In this document: piece by piece, positions 15,051-23,381 of the stretch | How positions within the stretch are numbered: position 1 is the stretch's first letter | Layout: each line of letters starts with the position of its first letter | Assembly: GCA_038198445.1 (NCBI GenBank) | Contig: JBBPZZ010000148.1 | Location: forward strand, 1-31,538 | Direction of reading: 5' to 3' | DNA from: JACDDK01 sp038198445 | Lineage (GTDB): Bacteria; Actinomycetota; Rubrobacteria; Rubrobacterales; Rubrobacteraceae | DNA length: 31,538 nucleotides | Made by a program: the position numbers and the translations under genes | The notes under the pieces: generated by a model | What the model was told of the DNA's origin: nothing | Databases searched by the model: none | What the model saw: only the letters and a program-made list of their open reading frames with translations

Positions 15051-16781
15051 ATGATCGAGAAAAAAGAGCGTTACCTTGTCACCTCGGCGTTGCCGTACGC
15101 GAACGGGCCGTTGCACGTCGGCCAGATCGTCGGGGCGTACCTTCCGGCGGACGTGTTCGTGCGTTACCTGCGCGCCCGCGGCGACGACGTGGTGTACGTC
15201 TGCGGTACCGACGAGCACGGCGTCCCCATCACCCTGACCGCCGAACGCGAGGGGAAGGACCCCCAGGAAGTCGTGGACTACTGGTGGAAGCACATGAAGG
15301 AGACATTCGAGCGGTTTAACGTCAGCTTCGACAACTTCTCGCGCACTTCGACCGAGCTTCACGCCAGGAACACCCAGCTCTTCTACCGCAAGCTGAAGGA
15401 GGGTGGCTACATCTCGGAGTCCGAGAGCAAGCAGATGTACAGCCCGACAGAGGGACGCTTCCTGCCGGACCGTTACGTGGAGGGGACGTGTCCCGTATGC
15501 GGCTACAAGGAAGCTCGGGGCGACCAGTGCGACAACTGCGGCTCGTGGTACGAGGCCTACGAGCTCATAGAGCCACACTCCAAGGTCACGGGCGGGCCTG
15601 CGGAGGTCCGCGAGACGACGCACCTGTACCTGGACCTTCCACAACTCTCCGACCGCTTGAGGGAGTACGTCGGCGGGCAGGATCACTGGCGCGACTCGGT
15701 CAAGAACTTCATCCTCGGGATAATTGACGCCGGGCTGGAGAAGCGTCCCATCACCCGCGACATAAGCTGGGGCGTCCCGATCCCCGAGCCCGGCTACGAG
15801 GACAAGCGTTTCTACGTGTGGTTCGACGCCTGTATCGGCTACGTCTCATCGACGGTCGAGTGGGCGGAGAACATCGGTGAGCCGGATCGCTGGCGCGAAT
15901 ACTGGCAGGAGCCGGACACGAGGCTCATCCACTTTATCGGCAAGGACAATACCGTCTTCCACGCCCTGGTGTGGCCCGCGCAACTGATGGGCGTGGGCGA
16001 AGACGGCGAGGAGCCCTACGTCCTCCCCTACGACGTGCCGGCCAACGAGTTCATGAACCTCGAAGTCGTCGTGGACGGCGAGCCGCGGGCCATGCAGATG
16101 TCCACGAGCCGGAACCTGGCGGTCTGGCTGCACGAGGCGCTGGACCGTTTCCCGGCGGACCCGCTCCGGTTCTACCTGGCCTCAAACCTGCCGGAGACCG
16201 GGGACGTAGTCTTCTCTTGGCGCGAGTTTCAATCGAGGGTGAACTCGGATTTGATCGGCAACCTCGGTAACTACGTCAACCGCCTCCTCTCTTTCACCGA
16301 GAAGTACGCGAATGGCGAGGCGCCCCGCCCGGAGGAGCTTCCCGAGGACGCCGTGAAGGTCTTCGAGGACTTCAAGGGACTAGAAGCCCGTTACGAGACC
16401 CGGATGCTCGCGCCCAGGCCGCGCGACGCTCTCGGCGAGCTGCTCGCGATGGGCCGCCGGGCCAACCAGTTCTTCGATGCCTCGGCGCCGTGGAAGAGCC
16501 GCAAGGAAGACCCCGAGCGCACAAAGACCACGCTCTACGTCTGCTCCGCCCTGCTTGGTTCCATCGCATACCACGCGGCCCCCTACGTCCCGGACGCGAT
16601 AGAACGGCTGCGGACGTTCTTCGACGGGCCGATCACACGCATCTGGGACCTCGATCTCCCGGACGTCTACCAGGTAAAGGACTCCAGGCCGCTGTTTCAC
16701 AGAATAGAGGACGACGAGATCGGGGCGGCCGAAAAACAGCTCTCCGACGCAGTTCGTGGAGACTCCGAGGGGAGCGCTTAG
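15051..16781 (+). CDS. metG: Methionyl-tRNA synthetase
   Basis: 576 residues. It charges tRNA(Met) with methionine using ATP. The class I HIGH motif is HVGQ at residues 22-25 in ALPYANGPLHVGQ. The connective domain has one zinc knuckle, Cys147-x2-Cys150-x9-Cys160-x2-Cys163. The KMSKS loop reads QMSTS at residues 349-353, followed by RNLAVWLHEALDRFPADPLR, which aligns with the RN-x-AVW form seen in archaeal-type and some bacterial MetRS. The usual second lysine is therefore threonine, an uncommon but known type of variation. The anticodon-binding helical domain follows. No C-terminal tRNA-binding EMAP-like domain is present. It converges on the MFS gene, with 3 bases between the stops. Confidence 0.97.
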   Translation: MIEKKERYLVTSALPYANGPLHVGQIVGAYLPADVFVRYLRARGDDVVYVCGTDEHGVPITLTAEREGKDPQEVVDYWWKHMKETFERFNVSFDNFSRTSTELHARNTQLFYRKLKEGGYISESESKQMYSPTEGRFLPDRYVEGTCPVCGYKEARGDQCDNCGSWYEAYELIEPHSKVTGGPAEVRETTHLYLDLPQLSDRLREYVGGQDHWRDSVKNFILGIIDAGLEKRPITRDISWGVPIPEPGYEDKRFYVWFDACIGYVSSTVEWAENIGEPDRWREYWQEPDTRLIHFIGKDNTVFHALVWPAQLMGVGEDGEEPYVLPYDVPANEFMNLEVVVDGEPRAMQMSTSRNLAVWLHEALDRFPADPLRFYLASNLPETGDVVFSWREFQSRVNSDLIGNLGNYVNRLLSFTEKYANGEAPRPEELPEDAVKVFEDFKGLEARYETRMLAPRPRDALGELLAMGRRANQFFDASAPWKSRKEDPERTKTTLYVCSALLGSIAYHAAPYVPDAIERLRTFFDGPITRIWDLDLPDVYQVKDSRPLFHRIEDDEIGAAEKQLSDAVRGDSEGSA

Positions 16782-16784
16782 CGG

Positions 16785-17975
16785 CTAACTCTTCTCCGCC
16801 GATAAACGCTTCAAGCGCAGCGAGAGCGCGAAGATCACCATCCCGGTAACTATCAAAGTCCCGAGCGCTATTCGCAGTCCGAGCAGCTCCGCGAGTCCGC
16901 CCACGATCACCGGCCCCAGCAGGAACCCTCCGTAACCGAGCGTGGTGACCACGGAGATCGCCGCCCCGGCCCTTCCCGGCGCGAGGTCGCCCGCCGTGGA
17001 GAAGGCTATCGGCACCACCGCGGATAGCGCGAGCCCCACGAGCAAGAACCCCGCGAGGACGAGCAGGGGTTCGCGGGTCGCGAGCGCCAGCGCCATGCTG
17101 CCAGCCGTGCATAGACCCGCGCCGAGTAGCGTCCGGCGATTACCGAAACGGCGGATAGCCCAGGCCGCCCCGAACCGCCCCGCGGCCATAGCGCCAAAAA
17201 ACACCGCGACCCCCGAACCTCCCAGGAGCGCGGGGAGCCCGAGCGTCTGGCGAAGATACAACCCGGACCAGTGCTCCATTTCCCCCTCCGAGAGCAGGCC
17301 CAGGGTGGCTATCGCGGCGACCAGCAGCAGTGGCAGACTGCGATAGAGGCTGGGGTCTTTGACTCTCTCGCCATCCTCTGTTGGGCCGCCGGACATGGGG
17401 AACCGGGTGCCCAGAACGGCAAGTATCACGACGACGAGCGGCACCAGCACCCCGAGGTAGACGTAATGATAGTCCACCCCGATCTGCAAGAACATGCCGG
17501 CCGAGAGCGCGCCGATCACACCTCCGGTGCTAAACATCGCGTGCATGAAGGCCATGAAATGCCGGCCCGTACTCTTCTCAAGGTCCACGGCGGCGGAGTT
17601 GATGCCGACGTCGTAGAGCCCGGAAGCGGCGTAGAGGACCACGAGAGCCGCCACGAGAGCGGCGTAACCTCCGGCAAACGCGAGACCCGAGATCCCGGCC
17701 CCAAACACACCAGCCGACACCGTGATAAACACCCGGCGCCCCAGACGGTCCGAGGTCCAGCCGAGGGCCGCCATCGCCGCGATAGAAGCCGCCGCTCCCA
17801 CGAAGAGCGCAAGCCCCAGAGGACCGGGCGAAAGCTCGAGCGCCCTGCTCAAGTCGGCCAGGAGTACGGCGAAATTCCCCCAGAAGAAACCAAAAAACCC
17901 GAAAGCTCCCAGAAGCACGGGAAGAGTGCAGGGCCGTGCCTTCGGATTCACAGCGTTGGCCGTGTCAGATCTCAT
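16785..17975 (-). CDS. MFS transporter
   Basis: 396 residues with about twelve hydrophobic segments in two six-helix halves and the cytoplasmic loop GWTSDRLGRRVFIT between helices 2 and 3, the MFS motif A. The middle loop contains GGPTEDGERVKDPS. Overall the pattern resembles sugar-permease-like or drug-efflux MFS proteins of unknown substrate. The start ATG has no Shine-Dalgarno; TACGCT lies 6 bases upstream on this strand (17982-17987). No neighbour points to a substrate. Confidence 0.9.
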   Translation of the reverse strand: MRSDTANAVNPKARPCTLPVLLGAFGFFGFFWGNFAVLLADLSRALELSPGPLGLALFVGAAASIAAMAALGWTSDRLGRRVFITVSAGVFGAGISGLAFAGGYAALVAALVVLYAASGLYDVGINSAAVDLEKSTGRHFMAFMHAMFSTGGVIGALSAGMFLQIGVDYHYVYLGVLVPLVVVILAVLGTRFPMSGGPTEDGERVKDPSLYRSLPLLLVAAIATLGLLSEGEMEHWSGLYLRQTLGLPALLGGSGVAVFFGAMAAGRFGAAWAIRRFGNRRTLLGAGLCTAGSMALALATREPLLVLAGFLLVGLALSAVVPIAFSTAGDLAPGRAGAAISVVTTLGYGGFLLGPVIVGGLAELLGLRIALGTLIVTGMVIFALSLRLKRLSAEKS

Positions 17976-18080
17976 TGACCAAGCGTATGCCCGCGCGGCC
18001 TGGAGTGCAACGGTCTCGTCCAGAGAAAAGTTTGAGAAGCACTTCGCGGACGTAGAAGCTGCCCGGCGTTTAACAGGCTG

Positions 18081-18446
18081 CTATCCCTCCTCTACCTCGT
18101 AACCTTTGTCCCGCCACTCGTTCATGCCGCCATCCATGTTGGATACGTTGGTGTAGCCCATGTCTTTCAGTGTTTTCGCCGCCAGAGCGCCCCGGCCACC
18201 GACCGCGCAGTGGACGACGATGCGGGCCTCTTTATCCGGGAGTTGCTCCGATGCTTGGTACTCCAGGAGTCCGCGAGGGATCAGCCTCGCGCCCGATATA
18301 TGTCCTGCGTCCCACTCCGCCTGCTCGCGCACGTCCACGACGATGACGTCCTCGCCGGACTGGAGTGAGTTGTTTACCGCGTCGGCATCCGTCTGCTCAG
18401 TTTCCGCTTTCGCCCCGGCGACCATCTCCTCGTAGCTCTCAGGCAT
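18081..18446 (-). CDS. Rhodanese-like domain protein
   Basis: 121 residues, a single rhodanese domain. Sulfurtransferases of this type move sulfane sulfur through a cysteine persulfide. VVDVREQAEWDAGHISGARL is the CH2A-type strand, and the active-site loop is HCAVGGRG with the catalytic cysteine present, followed by NMDGGMNEWRDKGY. An acidic N-terminus of about 25 residues precedes the domain. The start ATG at 18446 is preceded by GAAAGGA. The physiological acceptor is not known. The 105-base stretch to the divergent MFS gene shows no gene. Confidence 0.92.
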   Translation of the reverse strand: MPESYEEMVAGAKAETEQTDADAVNNSLQSGEDVIVVDVREQAEWDAGHISGARLIPRGLLEYQASEQLPDKEARIVVHCAVGGRGALAAKTLKDMGYTNVSNMDGGMNEWRDKGYEVEEG

Positions 18447-18489
18447 TTAGTATTTTCCTTTCGTGGTAAAGACCGGCTTTCCGCAGATT

Positions 18490-20688
18490 TTATGCCTTGC
18501 GGTGCTCGGTCGAAACAGTATACGTCCCATCTGGAAGCTCGCCGAACTTGTAGTCGCCAAAGAGGATGGGATCCACCGTGACCAGGCAAAGGAAGAGGCG
18601 CACGGCGAGGTTTCGGATCTCACTTTCGGCGTGCGCGTCGGCCCGCATCTCGATTATGTGCCTCAACGCCCGCACGTTGCCGGTGAAGACCATCGGCGCT
18701 TCGGTCTCGTTCGGAAGGAGAGAGCGCGCCGTTTGCTGCACCTTCTTCCTGGCATCCGTCTTGTAATCAGCGGCGAGCATACTATTACCGCCCTCCTGAC
18801 GCTCCAGAAGCCGTCCCGCCATCTCCTCGTACTCGGCGGCGGCGCGGTCGGCCCGCTCCTCGAAGGTCCTGTGCAGATCCTCGTCGTTCTGGTACTCGGG
18901 GCGCTCGACGAACCGCAGCACGGAACCCGAGACGTAGCGCTGGCTGATTTGCGAGTTATGAGTGACGATGCCGTTGGCTACAAAGTTGTGGTTCGGGCCT
19001 TCCATCTCCAGGTCGTAGGTCATCTGTTCGCCAGCGTAGGTCACGCTCTTGATACGCCGGGCGCGGGGAACAAAGAGGGGAGTTTTGGCCCGCGGAGGGG
19101 TTTTGGCGAGGGTTGCCTCGTCGGGAACTAGATCGAAATGCCCAGCATACTCCATCTCTCGGCCATCTATCCCGAGGTGGCAAGGACGGCATACGGTAGC
19201 TATGTTGTCAAGGTCCACCACGAGTTCCGGCTTTGTCCACACAGGAATGACATGGTGCATTTCGAGTTGCCTGGAGCGCGCTCCGCATAACCGACACCGG
19301 TAACCGTCACGCTCCAACACTTGCGGGCGCAACTCGTTTACTCCCCGGCGTATGGTTACCGCCTGCCTCGTGATTCCGCTCCTCCACTGCGGGTTCTTGG
19401 CGCCTTTCTTGTGTTCGGAGAGCCTCAGCCGCATCTCGGGGGTGTGGCTCCAACCGGCTTTGTAACGCCTGCCTTTGTTCCAGGAAGTCTTCCCTATCGT
19501 CCAAGAACCCATAGGCTTCTGCAAACCGTGCTTTCTTATCCAGGAACGGATCGTGTGGGACGATACTCCGGCGAGCTTCGCTATGGACGCCTGGTCCAAC
19601 CCCTCAACAACGTACCGCTCTTGCAGCCAATCTCTGTCCGCATACAGTTTGTCCTCGTTTGCAAAGGTCCAGCGAGTCCGTACACCCGAGCCTTTTCGGA
19701 GCCCGTACCGACGCAGCCACTTTTTGATGGTAGTGGTTGCGACACCGGCGAGTCCGGCAACCTCGGTCGTAGAGAGGTTGCGTTTTATGTAGTGCTCTTT
19801 CAACCAATTCTGGTCCCTGTAAGCGACTACTCCGTTGACCATGATCTCGGTATTGAGAGCACCGTGAACGGCAAATCCGCTAGGTGACAATTCGAGCCCG
19901 CCGATGATTCGATGGAGTGGCTTCCAACCATCGGGCGTCAAGAAACGATGGTCCCGCGAGCAGGTTATGCTCTTGCCATCTTCGAGATCTACTTTGTACA
20001 CTGGCTTTACACCCGAGCATACGACTTCTCGGATCCTCCCCCGATCAAAAACCCCCGTTGCCTCGTCCAGAGAACGCGGGCGCACGAGCTTCAGTCGTGA
20101 GCGTCCGTGAGGCGTTTTCGTCATCTCGTAGAGATGAGCAACGCTGCGCTTCTTTACTCTCTCGCGCCGCCCGTTGCTGAAATGATCACTGTACACCATC
20201 GTATCCCCGGCCAAGCAAAACCCGGCGCCGGCGCGGTGCCGTACCAACTCGTGCGTCACGCTGCGGCTTATGCCGTAGAGCAGGAAGCTGAAGCTCGCGT
20301 GTTCGAGAACCGAGCCGTGGCCCGCGGAGGTAAGCCGCTCGAAGTACGTGGCGGCGTTCTCGTTGGTGGTTCGCCTGGGGCCGAATGAAGCGTAGCAGAG
20401 CTGTCCAGCCGTCTTGCAGAGTTGGGAGGAGTCCGGGAGACGCGTGGGGTCTTCCAGGTAATCAGGGAATTCCAGGTTGGGATCGAAGCCTTTGAGGAAA
20501 CCTTCGAGACCCGCGACGTTTGTCCGCGGCCTCGCCAGCATCACCACGCCCGGCGCCCGCAGGTACGCGGTCCCAGATCTCGTATGTTGCGCTGGCGAGT
20601 GAATGGCGGGAAAACCGTCCTGGACGGTCCCCCCCAGGCTCTCGAATAGCTGCTGCTTACGCTCCGTCTCGCGCTCGGTAGTCTCCAA
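18490..20688 (-). CDS. thyX: FAD-dependent thymidylate synthase ThyX, interrupted by an intein
   Basis: 732 codons from TTG 20688 (AAGGGAG 4-5 bases upstream). The two host parts are residues 1-157 and 579-732, giving a mature enzyme of 311 residues. ThyX makes dTMP from dUMP with methylenetetrahydrofolate, FAD and NADPH. The N-part carries LTSAGHGSVLEHASFSF and ELVRHRAGAGF; the C-part resumes SQISQRYV. Joined, they restore the ThyX signature RHR-x5-SQ-x-SQRY, so the intein cuts the FAD/substrate-binding motif at F157/S579. The final part has the conserved MRADAHAESEIRNLA segment. Without splicing the enzyme should be inactive. The gene is on the same strand as, and 53 bases after, the sigma factor gene. 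Confidence 0.97.
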   Translation of the reverse strand: METTERETERKQQLFESLGGTVQDGFPAIHSPAQHTRSGTAYLRAPGVVMLARPRTNVAGLEGFLKGFDPNLEFPDYLEDPTRLPDSSQLCKTAGQLCYASFGPRRTTNENAATYFERLTSAGHGSVLEHASFSFLLYGISRSVTHELVRHRAGAGFCLAGDTMVYSDHFSNGRRERVKKRSVAHLYEMTKTPHGRSRLKLVRPRSLDEATGVFDRGRIREVVCSGVKPVYKVDLEDGKSITCSRDHRFLTPDGWKPLHRIIGGLELSPSGFAVHGALNTEIMVNGVVAYRDQNWLKEHYIKRNLSTTEVAGLAGVATTTIKKWLRRYGLRKGSGVRTRWTFANEDKLYADRDWLQERYVVEGLDQASIAKLAGVSSHTIRSWIRKHGLQKPMGSWTIGKTSWNKGRRYKAGWSHTPEMRLRLSEHKKGAKNPQWRSGITRQAVTIRRGVNELRPQVLERDGYRCRLCGARSRQLEMHHVIPVWTKPELVVDLDNIATVCRPCHLGIDGREMEYAGHFDLVPDEATLAKTPPRAKTPLFVPRARRIKSVTYAGEQMTYDLEMEGPNHNFVANGIVTHNSQISQRYVSGSVLRFVERPEYQNDEDLHRTFEERADRAAAEYEEMAGRLLERQEGGNSMLAADYKTDARKKVQQTARSLLPNETEAPMVFTGNVRALRHIIEMRADAHAESEIRNLAVRLFLCLVTVDPILFGDYKFGELPDGTYTVSTEHRKA
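18955..20217 (-). mobile_element. Intein with NUMOD-like repeats and HNH homing endonuclease
   Basis: 421 residues (158-578 of the precursor). Splice block A is CLAGDT with the nucleophile Cys1. Block B is ITCSRDHRFLTPDGW, with Ser in place of the usual Thr of TxxH. Block F/G is MTYDLEMEGPNHNFVANG ending VTHN, with Ser+1 in the extein. Between lie two tandem repeats (about 133-175 and 192-234), each with WL-x-E-x-Y and LAGV-x3-TI-x-W, looking like helix-turn-helix NUMOD modules. Then comes a NUMOD3-like basic segment (about 246-280) and an HNH nuclease (about 300-353: ERDGYRCRLCG, LEMHHVIPVW, NIATVCRPCH). All blocks look intact. Codon use seems less GC-biased than the host, in line with transfer. 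Confidence 0.93.
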
Positions 20689-20741
20689 AAGGCTCCCTTC
20701 TTCGATCTTCTGATCCGAAGGTTAGCCTATTTGCTGTAGCT

Positions 20742-21590
20742 CTACACAGCCTCCGAGAGCGCGCGGCGCAGGGTGCTTGCGTAACGGCCGGTACGGATGG
20801 TCCTCAGGGCTTTTATCTCCACCTGCCTGGCACGCTCCTGAGAGATACCCAAAGTCTCGGAGACCTCGCGCAGCGTCCGGATCCCGCCGTCATCCAACCC
20901 GTGACGCATCTCAAGGATCTTCGCCTCGCGCTCGGGCAATCCCCTTACCGCCTCCACCAGCGCCAACTCCCACTGGCCGGCCTCGACACGAGCGTATTCC
21001 TCGCCCGCCCGCTCGTCCGGCAGCATCTCACCCATCTCGGACCCGTCGTCATCGGCCCGGCTGATCCTTGAGTTGATGCTGGATATTGGCTGGCTGACCT
21101 CCCGCAGCCGCCGCGCCTCCTCCGGCTTTATGCCGAGCCTCTCGACGAGCTCTTCTTCAGTGGCGTCGCGGCCCAGCTCGATGCTCAACTGGTTCTCGGC
21201 GCGGCGAAGGCGGAAGAGCGCATCTACTACATGAGCGGGTAGCCGCACAGTGCGCGCGTGATCCGCGATGGCGCGGGTGACGGCCTGACGGACCCACCAC
21301 GTCGCATAGGTCGAGAACCGGTTGCCCATCTCGGGATCGAACTTCTCGACCGCCCGTATGAGCCCCGCGTTCCCTTCCTGTATGAGGTCTTCGAACGCCA
21401 CGCCCCGTCCCCGGTACTTCTTGGCGATGGAGATAACAAGCCGCAGGTTCGACTCGATGAGCTTCTTTCGGGCATTCCTGTCGCCCTCGTGAGCGCGCCG
21501 CGAGAGATCCCGCTCCCCAGCGGCGTCGAGCAGCTTGCCGCCCCTTATATATCCGAGATACTGTGTAAGAGAGTCCTGCGCCTGCATCAT
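20742..21590 (-). CDS. RNA polymerase sigma factor, RpoD/SigA-like (group 2)
   Basis: 282 residues, lacking the large N-terminal region 1.1, so a group 2-type or alternative sigma-70. Region 1.2 is DSLTQYLGYIRGG. Region 2 has NLRLVISIAKKYRGRGVAFEDLIQEGNAGLIRAVEKFDP and the DNA-melting FSTYATWWVRQAVTRAI. Region 3 follows. Region 4 has LPEREAKILEMRHGLDDG and the helix-turn-helix TLREVSETLGISQERARQVE. It is the last gene of an apparent operon with three small upstream genes whose ends are 24 bases away. It probably recognises promoters close to the housekeeping consensus. Two adjacent ATGs (21590 and 21587) are possible starts, with AAAGGGG upstream. Confidence 0.95.
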   Translation of the reverse strand: MMQAQDSLTQYLGYIRGGKLLDAAGERDLSRRAHEGDRNARKKLIESNLRLVISIAKKYRGRGVAFEDLIQEGNAGLIRAVEKFDPEMGNRFSTYATWWVRQAVTRAIADHARTVRLPAHVVDALFRLRRAENQLSIELGRDATEEELVERLGIKPEEARRLREVSQPISSINSRISRADDDGSEMGEMLPDERAGEEYARVEAGQWELALVEAVRGLPEREAKILEMRHGLDDGGIRTLREVSETLGISQERARQVEIKALRTIRTGRYASTLRRALSEAV

Positions 21591-21613
21591 CCCATCATCC
21601 CCTTTCTCTGAAA

Positions 21614-21892
21614 CTAGGCCGCCGAAGGCCCATCTCCGACACCGCCGACCCGCGGCCCGCCGTGCATTACGAAACGCTCTAAAATCCGCTCATCGAGGCT
21701 GGATGTGACCCACCAGTTCTTCCCGCACGAGCACGCCAGCGCCAGCGAGCGCCGTCCAACCACCTCTGTCAGAGCCCTTTCCTTGAGCGACCGTAAACAA
21801 CACTTCGGAAGCTCCCCGACGTAGACCTCCCGCCACGGCTCACCCGCGGGCGCAACCGTCGTATCGGCCCTCAGAGCGCTTTTCTTCCTCAC
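21614..21892 (-). CDS. Small Cys-Cys/Cys-x-Cys protein B, uncharacterised
   Basis: 92 residues from GTG 21892, which overlaps the TGA of the preceding gene as GTGA and is preceded by AGAAGGGGG. The core is VYVGELPKCC (Cys31, Cys32) and ACSCGKNWW (Cys54, Cys56), a possible zinc knuckle with a tail ending GDGPSAA. It is recognisably similar to the gene just upstream (Y-x2-[DE]LP-x-CC-x-R then C-x-[CS]CG-x2-W). A longer in-frame reading to 22129 overlaps the two upstream genes and is not used. I recognise no named family. The position between a DNA-annealing-like protein and a sigma factor suggests a nucleic-acid or transcription role, but that is only context. Confidence 0.8.
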   Translation of the reverse strand: MRKKSALRADTTVAPAGEPWREVYVGELPKCCLRSLKERALTEVVGRRSLALACSCGKNWWVTSSLDERILERFVMHGGPRVGGVGDGPSAA

Positions 21893-22092
21893 GCCGCCCC
21901 CTTCTCCCGGTCTACGTTGCGCTGCATGAAAGCGTCCTGCTCGGGCTCTACCGGGAGCGGCGCCTGCCACGTCGCACCACACGACGGACACTCGAACGAT
22001 TCGCCCGTGTTTCCGGCGGTGCGCTGGCAACAGGCGGGGAGGTCGGCCTCGTAGAGTGTCTCCTCGCCGAGGGCCGCTATCCAGAGCCGCAC
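21889..22092 (-). CDS. Small Cys-Cys/Cys-x2-Cys protein A, uncharacterised
   Basis: 67 residues. The start is GTG 22092, whose G overlaps the TAG stop of the upstream gene (TAGTG), with GAAGG 7 bases before. The fold core is LYEADLPACCQR (Cys21, Cys22) and FECPSCGATWQ (Cys35, Cys38), which looks like a four-cysteine zinc ribbon. An acidic tail follows. The gene pairs with its downstream paralogue B by shape and by overlap. A longer frame starting at an ATG at 22125 would read into the previous gene and has no ribosome site, so I reject it. Function unknown. Confidence 0.82.
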   Translation of the reverse strand: MRLWIAALGEETLYEADLPACCQRTAGNTGESFECPSCGATWQAPLPVEPEQDAFMQRNVDREKGAA

Positions 22093-22688
22093 TACGCGGC
22101 CTTCCCGGAGAGACGTCCGATCCACTCACTCGCCTCCTCGCGGGTCAGCTCATTGACCGGCTTGCCGACCATCTCCTCGAACCTGGAGATCCCATCTTCC
22201 ACGACGTCGGAGATCAAAGCCTCCAGGTAGTTGAGCTGCTTGCGAGTCGCCGGCATCTCTCCCTTGCCCTCCTCACTCGGCATCCGGGGCTGTTTCGCCC
22301 GCGGCGCCCGCTCGTCCTGATCGTAGAGCCGCGGAGCTTCCGCTTCGACATCGGCACTCTCTCCACCAAGCTCCTCAAAGGCCGTAACACCGACGTTGAT
22401 AGCGTCCCTGAGGGCCCTGGCCTTCGCCCGCGTCTCCGCCATCCTGATGAGGTGTGGCGCGATAGCCCGGTTGACGTTCTCGGGGCTCGCGTCCCCGATA
22501 CCGCCGTACTTCCCGTCCTCGGTCCGCACGACCGCCCTGACGATCGCCGTCTCGCCGTTCTCGGGAGCCGGTATCTGCAACAGCTCCGTCTCGATGCTCC
22601 GCAAGCCTCTCGCGTGAGCCTCCTCAAGAAGCCCCGCGTACAACACGAAGCGCTTGCCCTGCCGCTCGATCATGTACTCTTCCCGCAT
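22092..22688 (-). CDS. Uncharacterised protein with Rad52/ERF-like AETRAKARALRDA motif
   Basis: 198 residues with AAGGAGGT 6 bases before the ATG, the strongest ribosome site in the operon. Residues 1-110 form one domain: FVLYAGLLEEAHARGLRSIE, GGIGDASPENVNRAIAPHL and AETRAKARALRDA (84-96), then FEELGGE. I know similar proteins as hypothetical genes in many bacteria. The A-E-T-R-A-x-x-R-A-L block is also typical of Rad52/ERF/RecT-type single-strand annealing proteins, so a distant relationship is possible but unproven. After an acidic linker, residues 150-198 (TRKQLNYLEALI, LTREEASEWIGRL) form a small helical domain seen at the ends of various DNA-metabolism proteins. It is the first gene of the operon with A, B and sigma. 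Confidence 0.85.
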   Translation of the reverse strand: MREEYMIERQGKRFVLYAGLLEEAHARGLRSIETELLQIPAPENGETAIVRAVVRTEDGKYGGIGDASPENVNRAIAPHLIRMAETRAKARALRDAINVGVTAFEELGGESADVEAEAPRLYDQDERAPRAKQPRMPSEEGKGEMPATRKQLNYLEALISDVVEDGISRFEEMVGKPVNELTREEASEWIGRLSGKAA

Positions 22689-22767
22689 CGCTATACCTCC
22701 TTCGGCATATCTACACCGGTAATGCTATCTTCACTGATATGAGTGAGGATGTGGTCAAAATAAAACA

Positions 22768-23373
22768 TCAGGCGATCCTCTCGTAGGTGTACTGGCGGCC
22801 GCCGGGGGCGGCTGTCTCTATTTTGCGGTGGATCAGACCGAGTTTCGCGAGCCTCGTCGCCCGGTTGTTGCAGGCCGTGTGATTGAGGCCGAGCTTCTTG
22901 GCGAGGTCCGCGTTCGTGATGGAACCCGCCGACCGGATCGTCTCCAGCGTATCCACCAGATGCTCCGGGACCATCCCGACGATGTTTGGCTCCCCGCCCA
23001 TCTCGTCCACCCGGATCATGGCGAGGGAGCGCTGCCTGAGCGACGCCTCGATGTTCTCCAACATGTCCCGGTCTTCCTCGATCAGCACCAGCCGCCGCTC
23101 ACCATACTCCCCGCCCGCGACCCTGGATACCAGAACTCCCAACGCCTCGTCCGCGAACGAGTAGTCCATCAACTCGACGCCCCGCGTATCCACGTACAGA
23201 GTGCCGCCCTTCGGCAACCCCTCCAGCGCCTCACCCAGCACCTCACGGATCGTGCGGCCCGTCGAACGGGTAACCATCAGCTTGCCCCCGAAGTCGTCTC
23301 CCGCGACCTCGTAGACCAGCCGCGACCGATCCTCAGCCACCGACGTTACCCTCACTGTCTTCAGTGAAATCAT
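22768..23373 (-). CDS. STAS-like (DUF4325) protein with C-terminal winged helix
   Basis: 201 residues. The first part (about 30-125) has YVDTRGVELMDYSFADEALG, the DUF4325 STAS-like signature in which S72 sits where STAS anti-anti-sigma proteins are phosphorylated. The C-terminal part (about 140-201) is a winged helix with SITNADLAKKLGLNHTACNN and RATRLAKLGLIHRKIET. This joins a partner-switch-type module to a DNA-binding module. The neighbour 23436-24359 has STAS plus HATPase, so a kinase/antagonist pair is plausible. The ATG is nearly leaderless behind a strong promoter (23382-23410). I do not know its targets. Confidence 0.85.
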   Translation of the reverse strand: MISLKTVRVTSVAEDRSRLVYEVAGDDFGGKLMVTRSTGRTIREVLGEALEGLPKGGTLYVDTRGVELMDYSFADEALGVLVSRVAGGEYGERRLVLIEEDRDMLENIEASLRQRSLAMIRVDEMGGEPNIVGMVPEHLVDTLETIRSAGSITNADLAKKLGLNHTACNNRATRLAKLGLIHRKIETAAPGGRQYTYERIA

Positions 23374-23381
23374 ATAAGTGG

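Noticed and set aside
21614..22129. Single 171-residue ORF
   Set aside because: Its first 79 residues read across two other genes out of frame; the GTG at 21892 with a ribosome site gives the real gene.
22731..22746. TCACT-GATATG-AGTGA inverted repeat before the annealing-like gene as an operator
   Set aside because: Only 5-bp arms and no second copy; too weak to call.
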